Shown piece by piece: positions 1 through 5,845 of a DNA stretch of 5,845 nt. Under the pieces are notes generated by a model. The model saw only the letters and a program-made list of their open reading frames with translations. It had not been told where the DNA came from and ran no database searches. Source of the DNA: an uncultured bacterium (GTDB lineage: Bacteria; Planctomycetota; DG-23; SLPQ01); contig CALMGO010000641.1 in assembly GCA_937863625.1 (NCBI GenBank), positions 1-5,845 on the forward strand, written 5' to 3'. The position numbers were made by a program, and so were the translations under genes. Position 1 is the stretch's first letter, and every line of letters begins with the position of its first letter.

Positions 1-154
1 GATTCCTCGTCGGGCCGCGTCCCAAGAAGTGCCCCTCCACCGGCCGAGGGACCAGGGAAGCATTTCACGCGCCCGTCACCGTTAGTGCTGGAAAACACCC
101 ACGTCGCTAATTAGAACGGTAAAGGTGGACCTACCGTGACGCGAGGATCAGACT
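1..154. other. Upstream region with no supportable gene
   Basis: Two + strand frames stay open from base 1 to about 110 and end at stops near 108-114, so the last codons of an upstream gene could lie here. Neither short translation (about 35 residues) resembles a family I recognise. No convincing -35/-10 pair was found for the PHP gene; an AT-rich patch at 108-116 (TAATTAGAA) is the only -10-like element and has no good -35 partner. A dyad at 116-137 and a ribosome binding site at 143-147 are the only signals seen. Confidence 0.4.
116..137. promoter_or_regulatory. 22-bp dyad just upstream of the PHP gene
   Basis: The arms ACGGTA (116-121) and TACCGT (132-137) are exact reverse complements. 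The inner GGT/ACC (124-126, 129-131) extends the symmetry with an AA interruption. It ends six bases before the Shine-Dalgarno sequence, so it could be an operator or a small 5' leader hairpin. Only the symmetry is observed; a function is inferred and weak, since short dyads occur by chance. Confidence 0.3.
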
Positions 155-1672
155 ATGCAGGAAATGAAACCATTCTTCGGCGAGATTCACACTCACACGG
201 GATTGAGTGACGGCAACGGCTCGGCAGAGGACAATTTCCGCGTGGCCTCGGCGCATCTGGACTTCTGGGCGATGGCCGACCACGCATTTGACAAGGAGGT
301 ATTTGACCTCGACTACCGCAAGTCGGGCCCGAACGGCCAAATCCTCAATGACCACTGGCAGACTATTCAGTCGCTTTGCCGCGACTATGAGGACCCGGGC
401 AGATTCATCCCGTTTCTCGCTTATGAATGGACCAACTATCAGTACGGCCACCACAATGTCTACTACCTCGAATACGACCAACCACTCCGGATGCCGCCGA
501 CCCTGCGCCAACTCTACAAGGCAGTTAATGGTGTCGATGTGCTTGTCATACCTCATCACACCGGCTACGCAGTCGGCTTTTGCGGCAAGAACTGGGATTA
601 CCACGATGAAAGACTCTCGCCATTCGTCGAGATTTACTCGATGCACGGCTCGTCGGAGGAGCCCGGCGGGCCAAAGCCGCTACTCACGGGGGGCAGCTGG
701 ATGGGGCCCGGGGGCGCGGGTGGAAGCGTCCAGGAGGGGCTCGCGCGGGGGTATCGCCTCGGGATAATGGCGTCGAGCGATTCGCACTTCGACCATCCCG
801 GAGCGTATGACAACGGACTCATCGCGGCCTATGCCGACGACCTGAGCCGCCGCTCACTCTGGGACGCGTTCAAACGCAAAAGCATCTACGGAGTCACCGG
901 CGACCGCATCATACTTGATTTCCGCATAAACGGCGAGCCGATGGGGAGTTCGATTACAGCACGGAAAGAGCGCCGGATTGATATAAAGGTCGAGGCGTGG
1001 GACGCCGTCGACCGCGTCGACATCATCAAGAACAACACGCTTCTTCATTCCTTCGTCGCCCCCGTCGGGAGCATTTCAAAGAGTTCGCTTTCACGGGTGC
1101 GCTTCATGGTCGAATGGGGCTGGGACCGCATGAAACACGAGGAGTGGACCGGACGCCTTCAGGTAAAGGGAGGCAGGATCGTCGAGGCAGTCGAGTGCCG
1201 GCGCGGAGACGTGGAGAGCCGCCTCGGCCGCGGCATAACTGCCATTACGCGGGACTCCTGCGCGTGGACTTCGAAACCGCGCCAGGTCCGCGTGGGGTGG
1301 CTCGCGAGAACATTTGCCGAGGGGATCGCCTTTGACGTCGAGTGCGCTCAGGACGGCGAGATTGGCGTTCAGTTTGACTATGCGGGCATGAGGCGGGAGG
1401 AGATTCTCAATCCCCGCGACATCATGGGCGGTCCGAAAGTCGTCTACGTGGAGCACGTACCGCCGGTCAATAACGGCGCATACTGGGACCACATGGCGTC
1501 CTTCGCGAAGTACAAGATACACCAGGGGCACCCGGTCGCTGCGCTCACGCTGGACTTGGAATACTCCGATGCCCCCTCTGGCCGCGCCGGAACTGACTTT
1601 TATTACGTGCGCGTCGTCCAGAAGAACGGCCAGCTCGCATGGTCGTCGCCAATATGGGTGGACGGGCAATAG
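155..1672 (+). CDS. PHP-superfamily metallohydrolase-like protein (DUF3604-like)
   Basis: This is a complete 505-residue protein of unknown substrate. The N-terminal half looks like a PHP (polymerase and histidinol phosphatase) metal-binding domain. Candidate metal ligands are H12-x-H14 with D19 in GEIHTHTGLSDG, D42-H43 in MADH, E91 in YEW, H99-H100, H133-H134 in PHHTGY, E158, and D208-x-H210 in SSDSH. A GVTGDR segment near 245-250 follows, as in DUF3604-type proteins. Residues from about 255 form a probable beta-rich C-terminal domain ending in FYYVRV...AWSSPIWV, also typical of that family. There is no signal peptide or membrane segment, so it is probably cytoplasmic. The ATG at 155 is chosen because GAGGA at 143-147 lies seven bases upstream and the HxH motif then sits at residue 12; M4 is a less well spaced alternative. 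PHP members include phosphoesterases, so hydrolysis of a phosphate ester is plausible, but the reaction is not established. It stands alone, convergent with ppdK. Confidence 0.85.
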   Translation: MQEMKPFFGEIHTHTGLSDGNGSAEDNFRVASAHLDFWAMADHAFDKEVFDLDYRKSGPNGQILNDHWQTIQSLCRDYEDPGRFIPFLAYEWTNYQYGHHNVYYLEYDQPLRMPPTLRQLYKAVNGVDVLVIPHHTGYAVGFCGKNWDYHDERLSPFVEIYSMHGSSEEPGGPKPLLTGGSWMGPGGAGGSVQEGLARGYRLGIMASSDSHFDHPGAYDNGLIAAYADDLSRRSLWDAFKRKSIYGVTGDRIILDFRINGEPMGSSITARKERRIDIKVEAWDAVDRVDIIKNNTLLHSFVAPVGSISKSSLSRVRFMVEWGWDRMKHEEWTGRLQVKGGRIVEAVECRRGDVESRLGRGITAITRDSCAWTSKPRQVRVGWLARTFAEGIAFDVECAQDGEIGVQFDYAGMRREEILNPRDIMGGPKVVYVEHVPPVNNGAYWDHMASFAKYKIHQGHPVAALTLDLEYSDAPSGRAGTDFYYVRVVQKNGQLAWSSPIWVDGQ

Positions 1673-1678
1673 TCTCTG

Positions 1679-1697
1679 TTCGGGACCTGATCCCGAA
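1679..1697 (+). terminator. Hairpin after the PHP gene (weak terminator candidate)
   Basis: TTCGGGA (1679-1685) and TCCCGAA (1691-1697) form a perfect 7-bp stem with a 5-base loop, starting six bases after the PHP stop codon. The following bases (TTGACAGG) contain no T-run, so it is not a standard intrinsic terminator. It could protect the mRNA 3' end or assist termination together with the stem at 1730-1756. Confidence 0.35.
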
Positions 1698-1723
1698 TTG
1701 ACAGGTCACAGCCACATGCAGGG

Positions 1724-1756
1724 AAAAAGCAAGGGGCGCATTTAATGCGCCCCTTG
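1724..1756 (-). terminator. Intrinsic terminator of ppdK
   Basis: CAAGGGGCGCAT (1730-1741) and ATGCGCCCCTTG (1745-1756) make a perfect 12-bp GC-rich stem with a 3-base loop. Read on the - strand, the stem is followed by C and then five T (1728-1724), the classic intrinsic terminator arrangement. It begins 25 bases beyond the ppdK stop. In the + direction it is followed only by TCGTT, so it might also stop transcription from the PHP gene, less efficiently. Confidence 0.85.
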
Positions 1757-1781
1757 TCGTTAACCAGTAACCGTTTTGCGG

Positions 1782-4667
1782 CTATTTACGTTTCTTGGCG
1801 ACCTTCTTGGCGACCTTTTTGGTCGTCTTCTTGACCGCTTTCCTGGCCGTCTTCTTAGCGGCTTTCTTCGCGGCGAGTTTCTCCTTGATCGCCGCCTGTG
1901 CAGCCGCGAGACGCGCTATCGGAACGCGATAGGGGCTGCAAGAGACGTAGGTCAGCCCTGCGCGGTGGCAGAACTCGACCGATTTAGGCTCGCCACCATG
2001 TTCGCCGCAGATGCCGAGCTTGATTTTCGGCCTGGCCTCTTTGCCGAGTTTGCACGCCATCTCCACGAGTTTCCCGACGCCGTTCTGGTCGAGCACCTGG
2101 AAGGGGTCGTAATCATAGATGCCCATCTGGACATAGTCGCCGAGGAATTTCCCGGCGTCGTCGCGCGAGAATCCGCAACCCATCTGCGTGAGGTCGTTGG
2201 TCCCGAAGGAGAAGAACTCAGCCTCTTTGGCGATTTCGTCGGCGGTGACCGCCGCGCGCGGGATTTCTATCATCGTGCCGATCGCCACTTCCATCGGAAG
2301 TTTTTTCAACTTGCGTTCGGCCTTGATCTTTTCGATCTCATCGAGGATGACCTGTTTCTGGAGGGAGAGCTCTTTTACGGCTCCGACCAGCGGCACCATG
2401 ATTTCGGGCCTTGAGCCCTTGACCGAGAGCGCGGCCTCGATGATTGCGCGCGCCTGCATCGCGGTCACTTCCGGATAGGTGATTCCCAGGCGGCAGCCGC
2501 GATGTCCGAGCATCGGGTTAAACTCATGCAGGGACTCGACGAGCGCCTTGATATCCTCGACCGGCACACCCATCGTCTCGGCCATTTCTTTCTGTCCGGC
2601 GTCGTCGTGGGGGAGGAATTCATGCAGCGGCGGGTCCAGGAGGCGAATCGTGCAGGGGCGGCCCTTAAGGGCCTTGAAGATACCGGCGAAGTCCTGCCTC
2701 TGAAGCGGCAGCAGCTCTGCGAGCGCCTGGTTGTACTGTTTGAGCGGCGCGGCAAGCTCGGCCTCTATCTTGGCCTTTTTGGCACCCTCGGCCAGCGCGA
2801 GTTCGGCGCGGAGTTTCTTGACCGTCTCGGCGACAAGGATGAGCCTGCGGAAGGATACGATCCTGTCTCCCTCGAAGAACATGTGCTCGGTGCGGGTGAG
2901 TCCGATGCCTTCGGCGCCGAACTTCACAGCCACCTCGGTATCGTGCGGGGTGTCGGAGTTGGTGCGAACGCCAAGCCTGCGGTGCTTGTCGGCGAGTTTC
3001 ATAATCGTCCCGAACGGCCCGGTCAGCGCCGCATCAATTGTCTTTATCTTTCCGACATAGAGGGCGCCGGTGGAGCCGTTGAGGCTGATCCAGTCGCCTT
3101 CCTTTACGGTGACGCCGCCGGCTTTGAACTCTTTGGTCTTGTAGTTCATCACGACTTCGCCGCAACCCGCCACGCAGCAGGTTCCCATGCCGCGGGCCAC
3201 GACGGCCGCGTGGCTTGTCATGCCGCCGCGCGACGTCAGTATGCCCTTGGCGACCGCCATGCCGCCGATATCCTCAGGCGAGGTCTCGATGCGGCACAGG
3301 ATGACAGGCTTGCCCTCGGCGTGCCATGCCTCGGCGTCGTCGGCGCTGAATACCACCTGCCCCGTCGCTGCGCCGGGACTGGCAGGCAGCCCCTTGGCGA
3401 CAAGCTGAGCGGCCTTCTCCGCGTCGGCGTCAAATACCGGATGCAGCAACTGGTCCAGAGCCTCCGGGGGAACGCGCAGGATGCCTTCTTCCTCGCCGAT
3501 GATGCCTTCCTTGACGAGGTCGGCGGCGATCTTCACATGCGCCGCGGCGGTGCGCTTGCCGTTACGAGTCTGAAGCATGTAGAGCGTGCCCTGCTCGATG
3601 GTAAACTCCAGATCCTGCATGTCGCGGTAGTGCCGCTCCAGTTTCTTACGAATCTCGTCAAGCTGCTTGAAGGCTTTGGGCATCGTCTCCTGGAGCGACG
3701 GATAATTCGCCTTGCGCGTCGCCTCGTCGATGCCCTGGTTTTTGGCCCACTCGCGCGAGCCCTTCATGGTGATTTCCTGCGGAGTGCGGATGCCAGCCAC
3801 GACGTCCTCGCCCTGGGCGTTGACGAGATACTCGCCGTAGAAATACTCCGTCGCGCCGGTAGACGGGTCGCGCGTAAACGCAACGCCGGTCGCGCAGTCG
3901 TTGCCCATGTTGCCGAATACCATCGTCTGCACGTTGACCGCCGTACCCAGAAGGCCGCGGATGTCGTTGAGCTGCCTGTACTTGATCGCGCGCGGGTTAT
4001 TCCACGAACCGAAGACCGCATTGATCCCCTTCATGAGCTGCTCTTTGGGATCCTGGGGGAATTCCTCGCCGGTAGATTTCTTGTAGACCGCCTTGTAACC
4101 CGCCACGACTTCCTGCAGTTCGGCCGAGGTGAGTTCCGGGTCGTTCTTGCGGTTGTACTTCTCCTTTACCGAATGCAGCACATGCTCAAACTCGTCGTGC
4201 TCGACGTCCATCACTACGTCGCCGAACATCTGGATGAAACGCCGGTACGCGTCCCAGACGAACCTTTCGTTGCCCGACATCTTTATGAGCGCCTGGATTG
4301 TCTCATTGTTGAGACCGAGGTTTAAGACCGTGTCCATCATCCCGGGCATTGAGCTCGCGGCGCCCGATCTCACCGACACGAGAAGCGGATTGGGCCCCTT
4401 GCCGAAAATCTTGCCCGTAAGTTTTTCGAGTCTCTTCAGGTTCGCGTCCACTGCCGGCGCGATCGTCGCAAAGGTCTTTTCCTTGCCGATCTTGTAATAA
4501 AGGTCGCAAACCTCCGTCGAAATCGTAAATCCGGGGGGAACTGGCAGGCCCAATCCCGACATCTCGGCGATATTGGCACCCTTTCCGCCGAGGATTGCCT
4601 TCATGGAAGCGTCACCCTCAGCCTTCCCACCTCCGAAAAAGTAGACGTATTTCTTGGACTTGGCCAT
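1782..4667 (-). CDS. ppdK: Pyruvate, phosphate dikinase (PPDK)
   Basis: This is a complete 961-residue cytoplasmic enzyme interconverting pyruvate + ATP + Pi with PEP + AMP + PPi, used in glycolysis or gluconeogenesis. The N-terminal ATP-grasp domain carries GGKGANIAEM (27-36). The central swivelling phosphohistidine domain has GGMTSHAAVVARG with catalytic H486; T484 matches the threonine phosphorylated by DUF299-type regulators in other PPDKs. The C-terminal PEP/pyruvate TIM barrel has HEFNPMLGHRGCRL, metal-binding TMIEIPRA and FGTNDLTQ, and catalytic C887 in GICGEHGG. The fold should end near residue 930, after IARLAAAQAA. Two additions stand out: a charged insertion around 616-645 and a lysine-rich tail (932-961), which make it longer than the roughly 870-910 residues usual for the family. 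The ATG at 4667 is chosen over the upstream in-frame ATG at 4757 because GGAGG lies five bases before it, the protein then starts like known PPDKs, and 4757 would be only two bases from the predicted transcript start. Confidence 0.97.
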   Translation of the reverse strand: MAKSKKYVYFFGGGKAEGDASMKAILGGKGANIAEMSGLGLPVPPGFTISTEVCDLYYKIGKEKTFATIAPAVDANLKRLEKLTGKIFGKGPNPLLVSVRSGAASSMPGMMDTVLNLGLNNETIQALIKMSGNERFVWDAYRRFIQMFGDVVMDVEHDEFEHVLHSVKEKYNRKNDPELTSAELQEVVAGYKAVYKKSTGEEFPQDPKEQLMKGINAVFGSWNNPRAIKYRQLNDIRGLLGTAVNVQTMVFGNMGNDCATGVAFTRDPSTGATEYFYGEYLVNAQGEDVVAGIRTPQEITMKGSREWAKNQGIDEATRKANYPSLQETMPKAFKQLDEIRKKLERHYRDMQDLEFTIEQGTLYMLQTRNGKRTAAAHVKIAADLVKEGIIGEEEGILRVPPEALDQLLHPVFDADAEKAAQLVAKGLPASPGAATGQVVFSADDAEAWHAEGKPVILCRIETSPEDIGGMAVAKGILTSRGGMTSHAAVVARGMGTCCVAGCGEVVMNYKTKEFKAGGVTVKEGDWISLNGSTGALYVGKIKTIDAALTGPFGTIMKLADKHRRLGVRTNSDTPHDTEVAVKFGAEGIGLTRTEHMFFEGDRIVSFRRLILVAETVKKLRAELALAEGAKKAKIEAELAAPLKQYNQALAELLPLQRQDFAGIFKALKGRPCTIRLLDPPLHEFLPHDDAGQKEMAETMGVPVEDIKALVESLHEFNPMLGHRGCRLGITYPEVTAMQARAIIEAALSVKGSRPEIMVPLVGAVKELSLQKQVILDEIEKIKAERKLKKLPMEVAIGTMIEIPRAAVTADEIAKEAEFFSFGTNDLTQMGCGFSRDDAGKFLGDYVQMGIYDYDPFQVLDQNGVGKLVEMACKLGKEARPKIKLGICGEHGGEPKSVEFCHRAGLTYVSCSPYRVPIARLAAAQAAIKEKLAAKKAAKKTARKAVKKTTKKVAKKVAKKRK
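1785..1874 (-). repeat. Lysine-rich xxKK tail repeat encoded at the 3' end of ppdK
   Basis: The last 30 codons of ppdK encode seven consecutive tetrapeptides of the form [A/T/V][A/T/V][K/R]K and a final RK: 16 basic residues, none acidic. At DNA level two 12-base units are exact tandem copies (1794-1805 and 1806-1817, CTTGGCGACCTT on the + strand). The remaining units have diverged at the nucleotide level while keeping the amino-acid pattern. Similar tails are known from bacterial histone H1-like proteins and the HupB tail; its role on a PPDK is unknown. Confidence 0.85.
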
Positions 4668-4671
4668 ATTT

Positions 4672-4678
4672 TCCTCCG
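4672..4678 (-). promoter_or_regulatory. Ribosome binding site deciding the ppdK start
   Basis: On the - strand the sequence reads CGGAGGA, then four bases and ATG at 4667, an almost ideal Shine-Dalgarno sequence and spacing. It fixes the start at MAKSKKYVYFF rather than at the in-frame ATG 30 codons upstream. Confidence 0.9.
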
Positions 4679-4765
4679 AACGTAAAGGGTCTTCTGTATT
4701 CGATGTGGGAAGCCGGTGTCGAGCCGCGATTCGGGCGCGAACCCGATAACCCCTCAAGAACCGCC

Positions 4766-4794
4766 ATTCTACGGACGCCGCAAAAGTGTGTCAA
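4766..4794 (-). promoter_or_regulatory. Predicted sigma70-type promoter of ppdK
   Basis: On the - strand, TTGACA (4794-4789, perfect -35 consensus) is separated by exactly 17 bases from TAGAAT (4771-4766, one mismatch to TATAAT). Transcription would start near 4759, giving a leader of about 92 bases before the ATG at 4667. Motifs and spacing are observed; activity is inferred. Confidence 0.8.
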
Positions 4795-4800
4795 CACCTG

Positions 4801-4838
4801 TGCGCCGCAGGCGGCAAAAAACCGCCTTGAGCGGCGCA
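4801..4838. repeat. 38-bp interrupted palindrome between divergent promoters
   Basis: The outer arms TGCGCCGC (4801-4808) and GCGGCGCA (4831-4838) are exact reverse complements. The inner arms AGGCGG (4809-4814) and CCGCCT (4822-4827) are too. The loop is CAAAAAA (4815-4821), and TGA (4828-4830) bulges on one side: 14 bp of paired stem in total. Neither direction has a T-run after the stem, so it is not a standard intrinsic terminator. It begins seven bases upstream of the ppdK -35 element and ends about 30 bases before the -35 of the ATPase gene, suiting a shared regulatory site or a REP-like extragenic palindrome. Confidence 0.7.
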
Positions 4839-4867
4839 AAAACACCCCTTTAGCAGTTTTGCCAAAC

Positions 4868-4896
4868 TTGACTGTATCCGATGTCAGGACTATAAT
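4868..4896 (+). promoter_or_regulatory. Predicted sigma70-type promoter of the secretion ATPase gene
   Basis: TTGACT (4868-4873, one mismatch to consensus) is followed after exactly 17 bases by TATAAT (4891-4896, perfect). The expected start is near 4903, giving a leader of about 99 bases before the ATG at 5002. It points away from the ppdK promoter. Motifs are observed; activity is inferred. Confidence 0.8.
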
Positions 4897-4908
4897 CGCA
4901 ATGTCAGG
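4881..4908 (+). repeat. Direct repeat ATGTCAGG spanning the promoter
   Basis: ATGTCAGG occurs at 4881-4888, inside the -35/-10 spacer, and again at 4901-4908, over the predicted transcript start. The copies are exactly 20 bp apart, close to two helical turns. This placement would suit a repressor binding to one face of the helix, but an 8-base repeat may also be chance. Confidence 0.45.
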
Positions 4909-4936
4909 CTTGTCGATAGAGACAGTACGTTTATGC

Positions 4937-4971
4937 GCGCCGCGGCCAGGCGTTACAGTCGCCGCGGGCGC
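4937..4971 (+). other. GC-rich hairpin in the leader of the ATPase mRNA
   Basis: CCGCGG at 4940-4945 can pair with CCGCGG at 4962-4967. The stem continues by three pairs (4937-4939 with 4969-4971) after a single bulged G, and the loop is 16 bases. It lies wholly in the predicted 5' leader, 30 bases before the start codon. No riboswitch class was recognised. The region is GC-rich, so such pairing may be incidental. Confidence 0.3.
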
Positions 4972-4990
4972 CGTCACCATATAATTGGCC

Positions 4991-4996
4991 GGAGGA
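4991..4996 (+). promoter_or_regulatory. Ribosome binding site of the secretion ATPase gene
   Basis: GGAGGA lies five bases before the ATG at 5002, a strong Shine-Dalgarno match. It supports this start and the reading frame that then remains open to the window edge. Confidence 0.85.
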
Positions 4997-5001
4997 ATCC
5001 G

Positions 5002-5845
5002 ATGCCCATTGCGGATAATGATCTTTTACAAGCCCTCGCCGAGGAAGGGGTTCTTACCGCCGCGGATACCAAGAAGGCCCGTGACGCACAGTCACGAGCA
5101 GGCGGTCCGATCAGGGATTCACTTGTAAACCTCGGGCTGGCCAGCGAAGACCAGGTGGCCAGCGCCATTGCAAAGTCCGAAGGCCTCAAGATGGTACACG
5201 TCACCGACCTTGAGGTCGCGCCGACCGCCATCGAGGCCATTCCGCAGGCCATCGCCAAGAAACACCAGATACTTCCTATTGAAAAGACCGACACAAAGCT
5301 GATCCTCGCCTGTGCCGAACCCCTTGATTTTGAGACGCTCGACAATCTCCGCTTCGTCGTGAACTCCGACTTCGAACTTGTCATCGCACCCAAGGACGAG
5401 CTAACGGAGGCGATGAGCCGCTTTTATGGCGGCGCCACCGTCGATGAATCCGTCGACAGCATGCTCCAGGAGTTTACCGACTCCGACATCGCTCCCGTAG
5501 GCGACACGGGCGCCGCGAAAAGTGGCGAGGCCGGCGATGACGACGCGCCGGTCGTCAGGCTTGTCAGGCTGATTATCGAAGAGGCGGTCCGGTCGAGGGC
5601 CAGCGACGTCCACGTGGAGTGCATGGCCGACAAGATGCGCATCAGGTATCGAATCGACGGCATATGCCAGGAGGTCCAGACGCCTCCAAAGCGACTCCAG
5701 GGAGCCATCATCTCGCGTCTTAAGATCCTTTCGCGAATCGACATTGCAGAGAAACGGCGGCCTCAGGACGGGCGTATCTTCATGCGTGTCGACAGCCGCG
5801 ACATCGACTTTCGAGTGTCGTGCCTGCCTTCCACGCACGGCGAAA
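5002..5845 (+). CDS. GspE/PilB-family type II secretion or type IV pilus ATPase, N-terminal part
   Basis: This gene runs off the window with no stop, leaving 281 complete codons. GspE and PilB are cytoplasmic hexameric ATPases that power pseudopilus or pilus assembly at the inner membrane. Residues 1-145 match a T2SSE_N/MshEN-type domain: a helical repeat containing LVNLGLASEDQVASAIA, then a segment with AIPQAIAKKHQILPI, LILACAEPLDFETLDNLRF and a terminal SRFYGG. An acidic, poorly conserved linker covers about 146-182. The ATPase N-subdomain follows, with PVVRLVRLIIEEA (183-195), SDVHVE (201-206), RYRIDG (215-220) and PQDGR (254-258), the last two carrying typical Asp-box residues. RVSCLPSTHGE then reaches the window edge, before the Walker A motif. 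GGAGG at 4991-4995 sits six bases before the ATG. GspE and PilB cannot be separated without the rest of the gene and its neighbours. Nothing suggests truncation other than the window end. Confidence 0.93.
   Translation, partial: MPIADNDLLQALAEEGVLTAADTKKARDAQSRAGGPIRDSLVNLGLASEDQVASAIAKSEGLKMVHVTDLEVAPTAIEAIPQAIAKKHQILPIEKTDTKLILACAEPLDFETLDNLRFVVNSDFELVIAPKDELTEAMSRFYGGATVDESVDSMLQEFTDSDIAPVGDTGAAKSGEAGDDDAPVVRLVRLIIEEAVRSRASDVHVECMADKMRIRYRIDGICQEVQTPPKRLQGAIISRLKILSRIDIAEKRRPQDGRIFMRVDSRDIDFRVSCLPSTHGE

Overview
This 5.8-kb, moderately GC-rich window is compactly coded and carries three protein genes. The first is an intact PHP-superfamily (DUF3604-like) metallohydrolase-type protein on the + strand (155-1672). 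The second is an intact pyruvate, phosphate dikinase, PPDK (ppdK), on the - strand (1782-4667). The third is the 5' part of a GspE/PilB-type secretion or pilus assembly ATPase on the + strand (5002 to the window edge). No rRNA, tRNA, CRISPR array, insertion sequence or phage gene was seen.

The layout is convergent and then divergent. The PHP gene and ppdK converge on a 109-bp gap. That gap holds a 7-bp hairpin just after the PHP stop and a 12-bp stem whose T-run lies on the - strand, which makes it a good intrinsic terminator for ppdK. ppdK and the ATPase gene diverge from a 334-bp gap. This gap holds two near-consensus sigma70-type promoters facing outward (TTGACA-17-TAGAAT for ppdK, TTGACT-17-TATAAT for the ATPase). 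Between them lies a 38-bp interrupted palindrome that is not a terminator in either direction, and a direct repeat ATGTCAGG is spaced 20 bp across the ATPase promoter. Positions 1-154 show no gene that can be supported.

The three genes do not form an evident pathway. PPDK is central carbon metabolism (PEP/pyruvate interconversion), the ATPase powers a type II secretion or type IV pilus machine, and the PHP protein has no assigned substrate. The most unusual feature is a 30-residue tail of lysine-rich tetrapeptides (xxKK) at the PPDK C-terminus, resembling tails of bacterial histone H1-like proteins. A roughly 27-residue charged insertion is also present in its C-terminal half.

The host is a bacterium, probably diderm given the secretion/pilus ATPase. 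Planctomycetota or a neighbouring deep lineage is a possible but weakly supported guess, based on GC content, the lysine-rich tail and the general style of the proteins. Nothing here looks like a defence system or a mobile island. The window is mostly ordinary chromosome with a few regulatory and protein-architecture oddities.
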